From Candolleomyces eurysporus (Eukaryota > Basidiomycota > Agaricomycetes > Agaricales > Psathyrellaceae), in assembly GCA_027579435.1 (NCBI GenBank), contig JANBPK010000812.1, positions 1 to 64,000 on the forward strand: a DNA stretch of 64,000 nt. Reading direction: 5' to 3'. Below, piece by piece: positions 34,458 through 46,200 of the stretch. A model generated the notes under the pieces. That model saw only the letters and a list, made by a program, of their open reading frames with translations. It did no database searches and had not been told where the DNA came from. Both the position numbers and the translations under genes were made by a program. Within the stretch, counting starts at the first letter, position 1; the number at the start of each line of letters is the position of its first letter.

Positions 34458-35926
34458 GAACTGTTTGGTGCCGCTGGTCCTTTGCACGAGAGATGGGAGA
34501 GGACGACGACCATTAGTTTCGGAAGGTCAGCTTGATGGGCCTGTTTGTCAATGGCGTCACATCCACACAGATCAAAACATGGTTCTCGAGCCTCGTTTCG
34601 CGGACTAGCTCCTATTTCGACGAGATTGGCCTACCTTTTCTGGGCTTGGTTTCTCGATCGCGAGCCTGGACTCCAATGGTTATTCCTCTCCTTTTGCTTA
34701 CCGTCTCGTTCCAATTGGTTGAGGACTGGGCTTGGTCGCCCCCGGCCCCCAATAGGTTTTCAATGGTTGGCCCGGTCGGAGCGAACCTTCGAATGAGAAG
34801 GTCAAGAAATGAGCCCTATATTGACGAATCTTCTATTTGAGCAGCATCTCATTAAAAAGACTAAGAGCAGTGCCGAAACATGAGTGAAGAAGTGTTCGCC
34901 CTCATACATAGGATCAGCCTGAACTCCAAGCATACTTCAATGGTTTCGGTACCATTATGGACGAGGACCTTTCCTTCAGTGAACTATGAGCAGTCTATGT
35001 GAATTCAATTTCGTTTTGAAATATTCTGTGATGAGTTTCCATAGTTGGTTTCTCATCGACGTCTGAATTCTACCGAAGTTCCTCGTTCCATGTCCAAAAT
35101 TTCCGCGAAGTTTAATCGGCCCCTCAGTGTATATATCTTCGGTTTGAGCGTTCTCTGGGATCCCAGATTCTCTGTTTCNTTATCCACCACCCTTGTAAAT
35201 GCCCCGCTTGCTCAATATGACCACAGGAGCCAAACGAACTATGCTGGGCCTCCCTGTGAAGAACACTCTATTTCGCCCCCAGCCTCACGGTCTTTATATA
35301 TCATGATGCCCCTCTTTGGGTAAATGCCTCAAATGTGGAACAATTTGCTCACAAGTGGCGTATGGAAAAGGGTATTTGCAGCTGTATATGGGGAGGACAG
35401 ACCATGCATATAGTTCCTGTCCTTCTCTCCTCGAGGCTCAGTGTCTTCTGTTTGATGTTCTTTCTCTGCTGATTCATTGGGTCGGACTCTATTTGAAGGA
35501 AATATTAGAGATTTTGCCTCAAGTATTCTTCCTTGGAGCCAATTATGACCGGAGACACTGGTGGAGACAGTTCTGCCACACATTTTCCGGTGTGCGATGT
35601 TCGCCTGCACCTCGCCCTTCAAACATAAACCAGAGATACTATCTTACCGCTCTCGTCCCATAACCACGACAGATGGCAAGATGCTGGACGAAGTATTCGT
35701 ACTAAAAGACACCTGACAGTATAGCGACGACGGCACTCAGGGTCCTCGATACACTTAAGCGGGCTGACTCGCTAGAGGTAAAAAGCTGGGAAATTTGAGG
35801 ATAAAACCATATTACAGTTATTGTAGGCAAGAAAAATTGAAGTAGAAGGCACAACTTCCAAACAGAGCAATGGGAGTCCGTCTGCCCGTCTTACTATACC
35901 CCACGGGTTGGACTCACAGGTACGAT
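34458..35926. other. Intergenic region
   Basis: Plus-strand frames at 34532-34840 and 35316-35663 are open but without motif or codon support. An N lies at 35179. The left part is upstream of the F-box gene. Confidence 0.45.
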
Positions 35927-38009
35927 TTAAGTGCACTGAGAATACCTATTTTTTCATAAGCAAGACATTCGGTCGAAATCAGATGACGGTGGTGACATAC
36001 CAATCGTTCAGCTTGACACAAGTGGTCCCGGCAACGCACGTTGTACTTCCAGTCCACTAACATCAATTCAAAATCGAATCAGCGGGCAACCCTCAGCACC
36101 NAAAAAAACTCGAAAGCTCACCCCATTTCCACCACACTGCCCGTACTTCGGAATCGCAGGACCCTGAGGCGCGGTCGGAGCGGGGTTAACAACGGTGGTG
36201 GTAGTCGGATTAGGGGGAACAACGACAGTGGTAGTCGGGACGGGGGCAGTTGCGGTCGGGGCAGCGGTTCCGGAGCAACTGTTGACCATGGTAGCGGGGT
36301 TTGGTCCCTCCTGGATTGGGTTGCAACCAGGAAGAGTTCGGATGTCTACACATTGAAAAAAAGTTCGATCAGTATCAATATAAAGTATGAGTGCGACCAA
36401 GAAGAGGAAGAGAGAGCCCGGACTTACACGACCCTTCAACAACTTCGTCCAGCACAGGCTTCTGCGTGCACCTGTTAATCTCAGCGTCGCTTAAAACAGT
36501 AAGAGCGCGGCATTGCTCAGGAACACCGCCCATATCCGTGCACGTATCCATGGCGCGCTGGAGAGAATCACCGTCCCAGCCGAAGAGGTAGTCGCCATGT
36601 TGTCCGAAGCCAGTCCTATCAGCTCAGGTCAGTGCCATTGAGTGCGAGCTGAGTGCAAGGAAAGGGATACTCACGGATCACCCATGCTAAAGACAAGAGG
36701 CTGACTTCCATCGGTGGGCCAGCTATTCAAGAACGGACGGGTATCCCAGACGATCTCGTAGAGGATGAGGGGAATGCGGACGGGATGAGTCGATGGACAG
36801 GTGCCTCCAAAGAAGAAGAGTCCACCTGGTTGGACGTTCCCTTGAGCGAACGCAACGTGGCTCTATACAGAAGGTATTCGTTGAGTAAGTGTGACCCATG
36901 CCATCATATATGGACATTCAACAGAAATATACGCACATGGTGGTCCGCGGTATCCAAGCTCTTTCCATCCCAGCATCTATAGATCGCAAAAGGCCAAAGA
37001 TATCAGCAACGTTGACTTGCGGCGACTAAAAGGTCGAATAACTCACGCAGGGAAATAGATATTACTCCTAATCCCTCCCCTACACGCTCTGGTGGGCAAC
37101 TGGGTCGTGTCTGAGCCACCTCCAGGTGCAGCTGTGTTCCCGCCAAAGTTTTCGCTAAAGCACCTAAAAGTGAGGGCGTTGGCTGCGGCGGTTCCAGATT
37201 GGATAGTCCCACCGCGGCGGAGCATGGGGTCACCAACGATCATTCGGAAGCCCTAGGAGAGGTTTTCACAAAGAGGTGATTTCAATCAGTCAGTCGAAGA
37301 GTCGGCAGTCGACTGATGTATGTACCTTGGGGAATGCGGTAACCTTTTGATTGTTCGGAGGTTGGATGTAGTATACCGTCATGCCTCCGCTGGGACTTCC
37401 GGTGAATTGGTTGGCCATTTGAGGGACCTGGTAGCGTCACGATCAAACCAGCGTTTTGAGTCGACCGATGGCATGAAAGAATTCGACAACGCACCCTCAT
37501 ATAGCTCCCGTTCTGATGTTTGAAGTACAAGACCGCAGTCCAATAATTGGACTTATCTTCCTTAAACCGACACGTAGTGCACGTAGCGGCTCTCTCGATG
37601 TCGAGAGATGGATCCATTGACATGTTGAATCTGATCAATTCAGTCAGAGGCGGTGTTAAAAATCAGACAAAGAGAGTGTCTGAAAGGGGTAGGGACTTAC
37701 GCATTCTACACGTACAGACGTTCGTAGTGAAGCGGTCAACATCCAGATATGAGAGTAGAGGAAGTACAGACGACATACGCCTCCAATAATCTGATGAACG
37801 TGAGGAGAGATGATCCCCGGAGTCACAAGGCTAATAGAAAGTGAGACTTCAGCCAGACCGTCGAGGGGAATACACGACACGGAGAGGAAACGGGCTACTC
37901 ACGGATCCAATCTCTGCGTCACAAGCTGCGAGCAAGGGAATCTAAGCAGCGCATGGACCTGAGTCGCTGCGAGGAAGGAGAAAGCGAGAAGCGAAGAGCG
38001 CCACTGCAT
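35927..38009 (-). CDS. Secreted DUF1996 protein with C-terminal CBM1 cellulose-binding domain
   Basis: Multi-exon gene. The signal peptide is MQWRSSLLAFSFLAATQVHA. The DUF1996 domain follows: LLRFPCSQLVTQRLDPLVTP, GIISPHVHQIIGG, then N-A through a 5-nt exon (37701-37705) into FNMSMDPSLDIERAATCTTC, VYYIQPPNNQKVTAFPKGFR, CWDGKSLDTADHHSHVAFA, GTCPSTHPVRIPLILYEIVW and GDYLFGWDGDSLQRAMDTC. A Pro/Thr linker (PTTTVVVPPNPTTTTVV) leads to CBM1: [30 protein letters not shown] and, after a last intron, YSQCT then stop. The CBM1 aromatic and cysteine pattern is complete, so it should bind crystalline cellulose. The catalytic role of DUF1996 is not firmly known. A TATA box lies about 80 bp upstream. Confidence 0.9.
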
Positions 38010-38084
38010 CTTGAAAGCCGTGCCCAACAACAGGGTCGAAGTCTGAGGCAAGAAGCGAAGGGAAGTTGGGTAGGGAAAAAAGGG

Positions 38085-38092
38085 TTTATATA
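38085..38092 (-). promoter_or_regulatory. TATA box of the DUF1996-CBM1 gene
   Basis: Minus-strand TATATAAA about 76-83 bp before the ATG, in a position usual for highly expressed fungal genes. Confidence 0.55.
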
Positions 38093-38765
38093 CCCGTCCG
38101 CAACCAGATATAGATTCAACAGTCAAAAAGGAAAGAGAGTAATTGACTGAGCATGGGACGAAGGGTCGGACACTCGGAAAATAAGTTCTCTCTTCTTTTC
38201 GACTCTGTTCTCCTTCCTTCCCCTTCCTTTCTGGCTGTAGCATATTCAACTTGCTCACACATCAATGTTGACGCATTGACAACATAGAAAGAAGCTCGCG
38301 CTCGACCCCGCAGTTCATCCGCCTCTCCTGCTCGTCTCACCTTGGCATCTCTTGGCGAGCACTGGTCTCACCAATGAGCGGAATAATCTGGGGAAACAGA
38401 CGACCTCGGCAGGACGCCCTGGTGTACCTATCATCGCAATCAAGATTAGATTGGGTTCGATAAAAGTTTAGAGTGAAGATGTACGGGTGCGGTAGGCGAT
38501 CTGGATGGATTGGGAAGTGCGTGGCCCTTTTTTTGGGCGAGGGCGCTCGGAGAAACTAAATTGTGAGTGAGGTAATTCGCTTTTGATCTCGCCGAAGACT
38601 GGAGCAGAGCCAGGAAAGAGAGGAGTGTACATTGCGCTCACCAACGTAGGATCTGCCAGGTCTTTCACATCCTCAAGCATCTTCTAGACTCAATGATACG
38701 CTCAATGATTCGGGAACCGACGTGTAGGACCATGATCATCACTTCAATGCCGTTGTTGTCGTTCG

Positions 38766-38785
38766 GAGAGAGAGAGAGAGAGAGA
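38766..38785. repeat. GA dinucleotide microsatellite
   Basis: About ten GA units in non-coding sequence upstream of the DUF1996 gene and downstream of the orphan CBM1 tail. Confidence 0.9.
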
Positions 38786-38944
38786 CAGACGAACAGCAAT
38801 TCAGATTAATTCATGAACGTTAGAAAGAAAAATGACAAGGCAACATAGCAATGAAATGGATGAAATGACTACGACGACGAAGAGCGAATTGCTCCCCCCT
38901 CCCAGTTTGGTAGACGAGCCTTCTCATCTCCCCGTGTTAAGGTT

Positions 38945-39210
38945 CTACTGCTCAGACGCACTGCGAGTACCTGTATCACCACCCACCATAAGTCAATAAA
39001 ATATCGAAGAAAGAATAAGACGGACGACACTCACCAATCATTCAACTTCTGACACACACTCCCGGCGACGCACTGTGTCCCGCCAGTCCACCCATTCCCT
39101 CCACACTGTCCATACTTCGGAATCAACTGTCCCGCGGGGGCGGTCGGGGTCGGGGTAATGACCGTCGTCTGTGTCTGGGTCGGGGTNGNGGTCNCCGCCG
39201 TGCTCGGGCT
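38945..39210 (-). pseudogene. Orphan CBM1 tail of a second cellulose-binding enzyme
   Basis: The minus strand reads a Thr/Pro linker ([17 protein letters not shown]), then [31 protein letters not shown] and, after an intron (gtgagt...atacag, about 38970-39033), YSQCV and stop. This is a complete CBM1 built exactly like the one ending the neighbouring DUF1996 gene, including the intron inside the final Trp codon. No catalytic body precedes it: upstream the frame meets a stop near 39243, then N-rich sequence merges into the tail of the membrane-protein gene. It is either a truncated gene or an assembly join. Confidence 0.75.
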
Positions 39211-39329
39211 CGGGTGATGGACCGTGAAACTCCTGGTAGTATGCTACAGCCGTACTCGGTGTATTCGGTACAACGGTCGTGCTGTCGTCGGCTATGCTCA
39301 GCCCNGCCCNAGGATNGCTCGGCACACCT

Positions 39330-42293
39330 CGTNGACTGTTGATACTGCTGTTGCGACTGAGGGGCTGCAGGGACAGAAGGAGGAGCCGGTGTATGGGGCA
39401 AAGGTCTAGGAGGCAAAGGTCTAATGACCCCGCTTCCAGTACCAGCGGCTGTTGGTATTTCGGGCTGAGGTGCAGGATCGGGAACCTGACGATGCTGACG
39501 CTGACGGCTGGGTGCGCGAGGCGGGGGCACCGGTGCACTACTCGTACGCTCCCTCGGTTTCTCTTGCGTTGGCAGTGGCAGGGGAGGGGGTACAGCTACA
39601 AGCGACGTCGACGAGCCCGAAACCTTCGTTGTTGATCCGCTACCGCTACCACCGGCACCCTCGAGGTCATCGAACTTCGGCACAGCCTTCCTCTTCGTCC
39701 AACCGGCACCTAAAGGTGGAGTCGGTGTCGGCGCAGGTGGCGGAACTCCTCCAGAGAGATTTGGATTTGGGGCGTTGAACGACGAGGGCGGCGATGAGGA
39801 GCCTGCGAGAGGAGGGCGGGTTGGTTTGATCGGCATGGGTGCGGATATTTGAGCCGTTTTTAGGGAAGTGGAGGACGAAGACTTCTTGGGTGTGAGATAT
39901 CCAGACTGCTGTCGCTGCTCTGGCTGAGGAGGCACCTGGTCTCCCCCGTCCTGAGACTTTTGACGACGACGGTTGGGTTGCAAGGATGTGCCTAGCATCC
40001 TTAGGCTTCCGAGCACTGACGATACCCCCTGTCCATGGCCAGTGCTACCCTCTTTCTGTCTTGCCTCTTCACCGTCGGCACTCGAGTTCGTCCGTTTGCG
40101 CGTCGTAGGCCGCGAACCTAGGCTAGCCTTGCTCCCGAACTCTGCTACTCCTCTAGGTGCAGGTTCTTCTTTAGCTGATCGCGACTGTGACTGGGCGAAG
40201 GCAGCAGCCTGCGACGTCGAATCTCCTCCAGCACCGCCAGCCCCCGTAACCATAGCCAACAGGTGAGGAGGGTACAACAGCCCACTGCTCCTATGACTAT
40301 CATGGCTTGAACTCGAAGCGGCGGACGAGCGGTGGGCGATCGTCCCGCCAGCCGTGGCATACGGGTGTCGTCCCTGTTGGTGGGATGGGAGAGGTGAAGG
40401 GATACCGAACGGGTTGAGGTTGCTCGTTGGGCTGTCATGGTCGGTCGTCGTTCCCCCATCATTCCTATTCGACCCTCCAAACGCGCTCCCTGTCGCAGCA
40501 CTGGCCGCGGCTCCGTGTTCGCCCGACCCAGACCCTTCCATCGACTGTGAGTTATTCGACTTGACCGAAATTAACGTCCCATCCTGGTCCACAATCCGAT
40601 GCAGATACGGGAGATAAGGAATGTCCTTGACCAACATCTCAGCCGTATTCGAACTCTTCACACTCCGAGAATCCCATTTGCGGCTGCTATGCCGGCTGTG
40701 GATGTTGTGCTCGTTATGGGAGACCATGGAGATAGTTGGGTGTCTTGACTGGGAGGACCCTGATTGAGGTTGCGAGGTCGAGTGCGATTGGAGAGTGGAA
40801 TGGGACTGAGAATGGGAGTGAGTCGGTCTGTTAGGCGAAAATGACTTGGTGCTCTCAGCCGGTAGAGGGCTAAAGGCGTTCCTCGACTCAGGACGATACG
40901 CAAGAGCCTGCTGCGCTTCGAGTAGCTCGTCCTCGTCAGAGACGACGTTCAGGATCTTCGAAGGAGACGAGGGTGACTTGGCACTACCACCCTCTCTACT
41001 AGATGATGCCGACTTCCCCTTCTTGTTGCTGTTGTCGTTCTCCCCGCCTGTAAGGTCTAGAGGTTCGAATTGCAACCCGTACTCGTTGACATTCTCGATT
41101 TGACGAGGCTTGCCTGAGGGTATGACGATGCCCCTCGTCGACCCCGACCCCTTGTTTTTCGAGCTCGATTTCGTCGTACTCCCGCCCGTTCCCGCACCTC
41201 CAGCACTCCGACTCTTGGTGATACTAGGAAGGATGGACGTCCTCTCCCCCCTCGGCCGAACCAAACTGAATTCGTACTTCTCATCNGAGCCATCAACGCG
41301 CGGCGTAGGCGGGTAGGTAGGAACGAGCTGCGCCTGTTTCTTGTTGTTGGCTCGGCGCCGAAGGAAGAGGGCGATGAGAACGAAGATGGAGATGACGATG
41401 AGGGAGCCGATGATCGAGACTGGGAGGATGACTTTGAGATTTGGTTTGCTAGACGATGGGGAGGGTGCAGTAGAAACATCAGCGGTGGTAGAGTTCGAGA
41501 TCCTGGATACACAGCAAGCAAATTAGTATCATCGTCATTGAAATGCGATGAAGAAACGAAAGGAAGCCCAGCGCTTGACTTACACGAACTGTCCAACCCA
41601 CGTCCATATTGTCTCATCGTCCAGATCACTGCCCACGATGGCGGCGTAGTTCTTACTTTTGTCCAAGGTCGTTGATATCGTGAACGTATGGGTCGCTGTG
41701 GGTCCTATTGAATCCACCTGGTCTAGGTCACTTATCCGTTCGGTCGAGTTATCCCGGAGAGACAAGGTTTGGTTGAAGAAAACCGTGTCCACCAGCTGCA
41801 GGGTTGTCGAATCGTTTGAACTGAAAGTCGCATTCTCTGCGAACTGCACGAGCTGGAAGTGCACTCGAGCCTCGAACGGGAAGAGTGGAGAGATGTAGTA
41901 GAGCGCTGAAGCTAGAAAACATCCAATCAATATAGATTCCTTACAAGATGAATAGGTAGAGAGAGAGATAGACCGATAACCTCTGAAATGAACATCCAAA
42001 AGCAAAGCAAGATACGTACCTCGAAACCCTGTCAAGGTCGCATTGCGAACACCCCTGGTCAAATTAAGATTCGGATCCTGGTCCTCAGATGCTCTCATCA
42101 TCTGCCCACCCCCCTCAGGGCGATTAAAGGCTGCAGCGGGGTTGTACGCGATTCTCTGGTCCGTAACGCTCAGCGTCTCGTTCCTTGGACTGGTGTTTGC
42201 ATCCTGCTGCTGTGCCCGAACGAAAACCCCATTCTGCCCCGACCCAACAAGGCCAAGTACCACCCAAATAACGCACAGAACTCGCAGCTGCAC
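39330..42293 (-). CDS. Type I membrane protein with very long low-complexity cytosolic tail
   Basis: Signal peptide MQLRVLCVIWVVLGLVGSGQ. The extracellular part of about 230 residues has many N-glycosylation sequons (NTS, NET, NLT, NAT, NDS, NST). It includes FPFEARVHFQLVQFAENATF and ATHTFTISTTLDKSKNYAAI, and ends at WTWVGQFV before an intron. Next come a Ser/Thr stalk (STAPSPSSSKP) and one membrane helix, VILPVSIIGSLIVISIFVLI then ALF, followed by the stop-transfer RRRANNKK. The cytosolic tail exceeds 550 residues and is rich in Ser, Gly, Pro and Gln (SHSQSHSTLQSHSTSQPQS), probably disordered. It looks like a surface sensor or receptor, but no known ligand domain was recognised. Its C-terminus is unclear: past about 39350 eight Ns occur within about 150 bp and frames cross into the CBM1 tail. 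Another N lies at 41286. Confidence 0.72.
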
Positions 42294-43207
42294 CAGGAGC
42301 TGAAAGAAGCGCCCGAGGAATGAGGAGGCAGAGGAAAGCTGAGGCCAGGAGCCAAAACCACCGGCACGAGGCTGAACGGGGAGGACCCGGAAGGAATCCG
42401 GTCGGAGGAAGAAGGACGGGGNAGAGGGGGAGGAAGCGGCCTAGGAGGACAGGCAAGCTCATGGTGGACGTGAACCCGCACTCAACGGAGCGACAGGGAG
42501 CAGGACGATGGTCGTCGCATGCAGCAAGCAAGCAAGCAAGGCTAAGCTTACACTATTGTGATGTCCACCAAGCTTCATGTCATTCTAATCATATCACCGT
42601 CAACCTCGTGCCGTGCCCTCAGCAAGGCACAGATATCCATGGGGCCGATAGAGTCAAAACGGCATCCGAATGGGGGCTGGATGAGCGCATACGGAATCAG
42701 ATCAGTGGGCTATGCCTGACCGGGTGCCGTTCAATCCCCGCTTCGGTCGGGCGTTTCGGGTCATGAGACCTGGGCTTATTTTGAAACGTGCAACGAGCGC
42801 TTGCGGAAACAGGAGCTTATCTTGGATACGATAATTATAGAGGAGAGAGGAGAGTGGCATTATGTGACTGTAGACGTAAGAGTACTGGGCTATCTTGGGC
42901 CATGAACAAAGAACAGTGATCTGGACCATCGGGACCGTCTAGTAATAGTCCGATAGTTTGAGCACCTAAAAAAAAANGACCTACATACGCAAACCTAAAC
43001 ATAAGAACCAGACATAGCTTTTGAGGAAACATAGAACGCAAACGATGTCAGGACAGATATCGGATCAAAAGAAATCAGGACGAATGGAAGGAGGAACTTC
43101 GAGCTCCACAATATTACGCCCACAGTGCTCTGGAAGCAAAGCCAAAGCACAAGGAAGTCGAAAGGAGCATCAGCGAAGAGCAAAATAGATAATGGACAGT
43201 TAGCACA
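42294..43207. other. Intergenic region
   Basis: Upstream region of the membrane-protein gene and 3' flank of the ligase gene. It has a short (AGCA)n tract at about 42523-42540 and Ns at 42422 and 42977 beside homopolymers. No gene was seen. Confidence 0.5.
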
Positions 43208-46200
43208 TCACTCCTTCGCAGCACCGCCCTTCCTAGCCTCAGGAATCTCAGCGTCCTTAGGTTCCGTTTTGTCCGCAGCCTCACCCACGAAGGTCGGGAA
43301 CCGCGGTACACCGTCCCTCGTAAGTTCTTGAAACCTGTACACGATGATGGACCCAATCTTTGGCGGGTTTTTGCGTTGTTTGTCGGAGAGTCCGCTGCCG
43401 ACGTTGAATGTCTAGAGTAGAAAACGAGCTAGGTCAGCGAATGGAGAGAAGGAGAGTAAAGGATAGATACACACCTTCCCAGAAGCCATTTTGCATTTCA
43501 GCGCTCCAGTCGCACCTTCATGCTTTCCTTTACCCGGAGCGTGGCCCGTAACGATAGCTTCAGCATCGAAGAAAGTCTTGACTTTCAAAAGCGAGCTCGA
43601 GCGCGTTCCTTCATATTGCCTGTGGAGCCATCATAGAATCAGCCATCCACCCACAAGAAGCAAGCCAACTCCCAGCGAGAGCAGCTTCAGAGACAAAGAT
43701 ACTCACGACTTCGGCCTCCTCAACATAACCCCCTCCCCTCCAGCATTTTCCACCTCCTTCAGCCTCTCCATCACATGGTCCCGATCGCGAACACACAAAT
43801 GCTCCACGACCTTGACATGCTCACAGACATGACTCCCGTTCTCCCCAAAGAGCCCCTTCAAAAACTCGATTCGCGTCTCAAAGGGCTCTTCGCCTTTGGA
43901 CGGGACGTCGAATACCTGGAACGAAATACCCTTCCAGTGCGGCGAGTTGATGGTCTTGACGATGGATACGGCAGATTGGAATTGACCGCGTCCGGCGAAG
44001 AGTTCGCCGTCAAGGGTTATGCCTTTTGGTAGAGCTGGTAGAGGAGCGTTAGTCTCAGAAGGTGAAGAGAGAGGTGGAGGAAGGGAGGGGAGGAAGCAGA
44101 ACGTACTATCAATGAACCACTGCGGAGGTGTGAAAGGGTTCCCAAGTCGACTGAAGAATCCACCTTTGCCATCGTAGTAAGTCCTTCAGTATATGACCCA
44201 ACGTCAGCACATCGTCCACCAAGAATTAGTTCGATGCCACGTACCTAACACCATCCAACTTCTCCGAAACCCACCACCCCTTGGGGTCAGGTCCATCTTC
44301 GATATCCCATTTCTGCGCCAACAAGAGCCCAGGGAGGCCTTCTCCCTCTCCTTCCTCCTCTTCGCCTTCTTCACCATCAGCTTTCTTGGCCTTTCCTTTC
44401 CCTTTGGCAGCGGCTTTGCCCTTGGATTTGGGTGCCTTGGGCACAGGCCCATTCGGATTCTTCCACATGAGCCGAGCAGCTTCGTAATCTGCACCGAGGA
44501 GGGCTTGGAGGTGTTTGCATGTTCGAGCGTTGGTGGGTGCGCCGCCTTGGTTGCGCCATGCCTGGAGGTTATAGGTGTGAGCGCATGCTACGAGAAGAGA
44601 AAGAGAAGGGCAGCGCATACAGGACAAGTACAATAGTAGTGGTCCCACGTCCGCTTGACTTTATACGTCGACGAGCTGCACAATCCAACCAGTCAATAAC
44701 TCGGTCCCTCTCAGGCCATTATCTCGTTATACACACCTCGTAGCAGATTTGACCTCCCGCTCATCGCCGTCCGCCATGTAGACTTTGGGTTTGTGACCGT
44801 CAATTTCAGCGAGCTCGTCTATTACATCGTCGCACAGTCAGTATCCGTATATGTTCGGGCGAGGGTCGATAAATAAATTAACTACCGACCTCCATCAACA
44901 GGCCCCTTCTCTTCAGCATCGTCCATCTCCTCATCCTCGTCCTCCTCTTTGATAGTCTCCTCAACTTTGGCCCTCTTCTCAGGCTCTTCATCTCCTTCCT
45001 CATCCTCCTCGTCCTCGTCCTCATCAGCCTTCTTGCGCTTGGACCCAGCAGCCTTGGAAGCAGGTTTCGTCGCTGTGGCCTTGGAAGCGGGCTTCTTGGC
45101 AGTCGACGCGGGTTTCTTTGCGGTCGACGCAGGTTTCTTCGCCGCAGCAGCCTTGGACGCGGGCTTAGCCTTGGAAGCTGGAGCAGCACCACCGTTGCGG
45201 AGAGCGAGCCGAGCAGCTTCGTATTCCTCTCCCAAGAACGCTTGAAGGTGCTTGCACGTCCTGGCGTTTGTTTCAACGCCTTTTTGGTTACGCCAGGCCT
45301 GCCAAAAGCGAATGTAAGGTCAGTCAAAAGAATTCGCCCGAAGGAATTTGTCAAAGGTGGGGGAGGAAATGGTTAAGAGAAAGCAGCACGTACGGGGCAA
45401 GTGCAATAATAATGATCGAAAGTCCTCTTGACCTTATACACCGATTTACTGGTGGCGGACTTGACTTCATGTTCTTCACCCTCGACTAGGAAGACTTTAG
45501 GCTGGATACCGTTGATTTCGGCGAGCTCATCTATACGCCGTTTTAGCCCTCCACTCAAATTCTAGGGAGTATCAAGGAAGGACGTACCATCAGGGTTAGC
45601 CGCAGCAGCCGGTTTCGGTTTGACGTCTTCCTCCTCCTCGCCAGCATCTTCTTCCTCGTCTTCTTCTTCCAAATCCTCTTCCTTCTTGACCTTGGCCCCG
45701 CGCTTGGGCGCAGCCTTGGCCTTGGAGGCAGGCTTGCTCGCTGCTGCCTTTGACGCAGGCTTCTTCGCCGCAGCCTTGGAGGCTGGTTTGGCCTTGGAGG
45801 CTGGAGGAGCCCCGCCGCGCAACACGATTCGAGCAGCTTCGTATTCCTCTCCAAGGAAAGATTGGAGGTGCTTGCAGGTTCGCGCGTTGACTTCAACGCC
45901 TTTCTGGTTACGCCAGGCCTGCATACGAAGGTCAGTACAGGTAAAGTGGGGAGGGAAGGCAAACAATGATCTCGACGTACAGGGCAAGTGCAGTAGTAGT
46001 GGTCCAAGGTTCGCTTGACTTTGTAGACGGATTTGCTGTCAACATAAATGAGCATCCGTCCAACCCCGAGAGAGAGAATACAGCGTACCTCGTAGCAGAC
46101 TTGACTTCGTGCTCCTCGCCCTCGACCAACACGACCTTGGGCTTGATGCCATTAATCTCAGCGAGTTCGTCTATGGGCACCTGATCAGTCCCTGGCTTAA

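Larger units (their letters stand above)
38010..38930. other. Intergenic region
   Basis: Promoter side of the DUF1996 gene followed by sequence without recognisable coding content. A GA microsatellite lies at 38766-38785. Confidence 0.5.

Noticed and set aside
39452..41316. Plus-strand and alternative minus-strand frames over the membrane-protein tail
   Set aside because: Low-complexity GC-rich coding keeps other frames open by chance; only the minus-strand frame continues from the signal peptide and helix.
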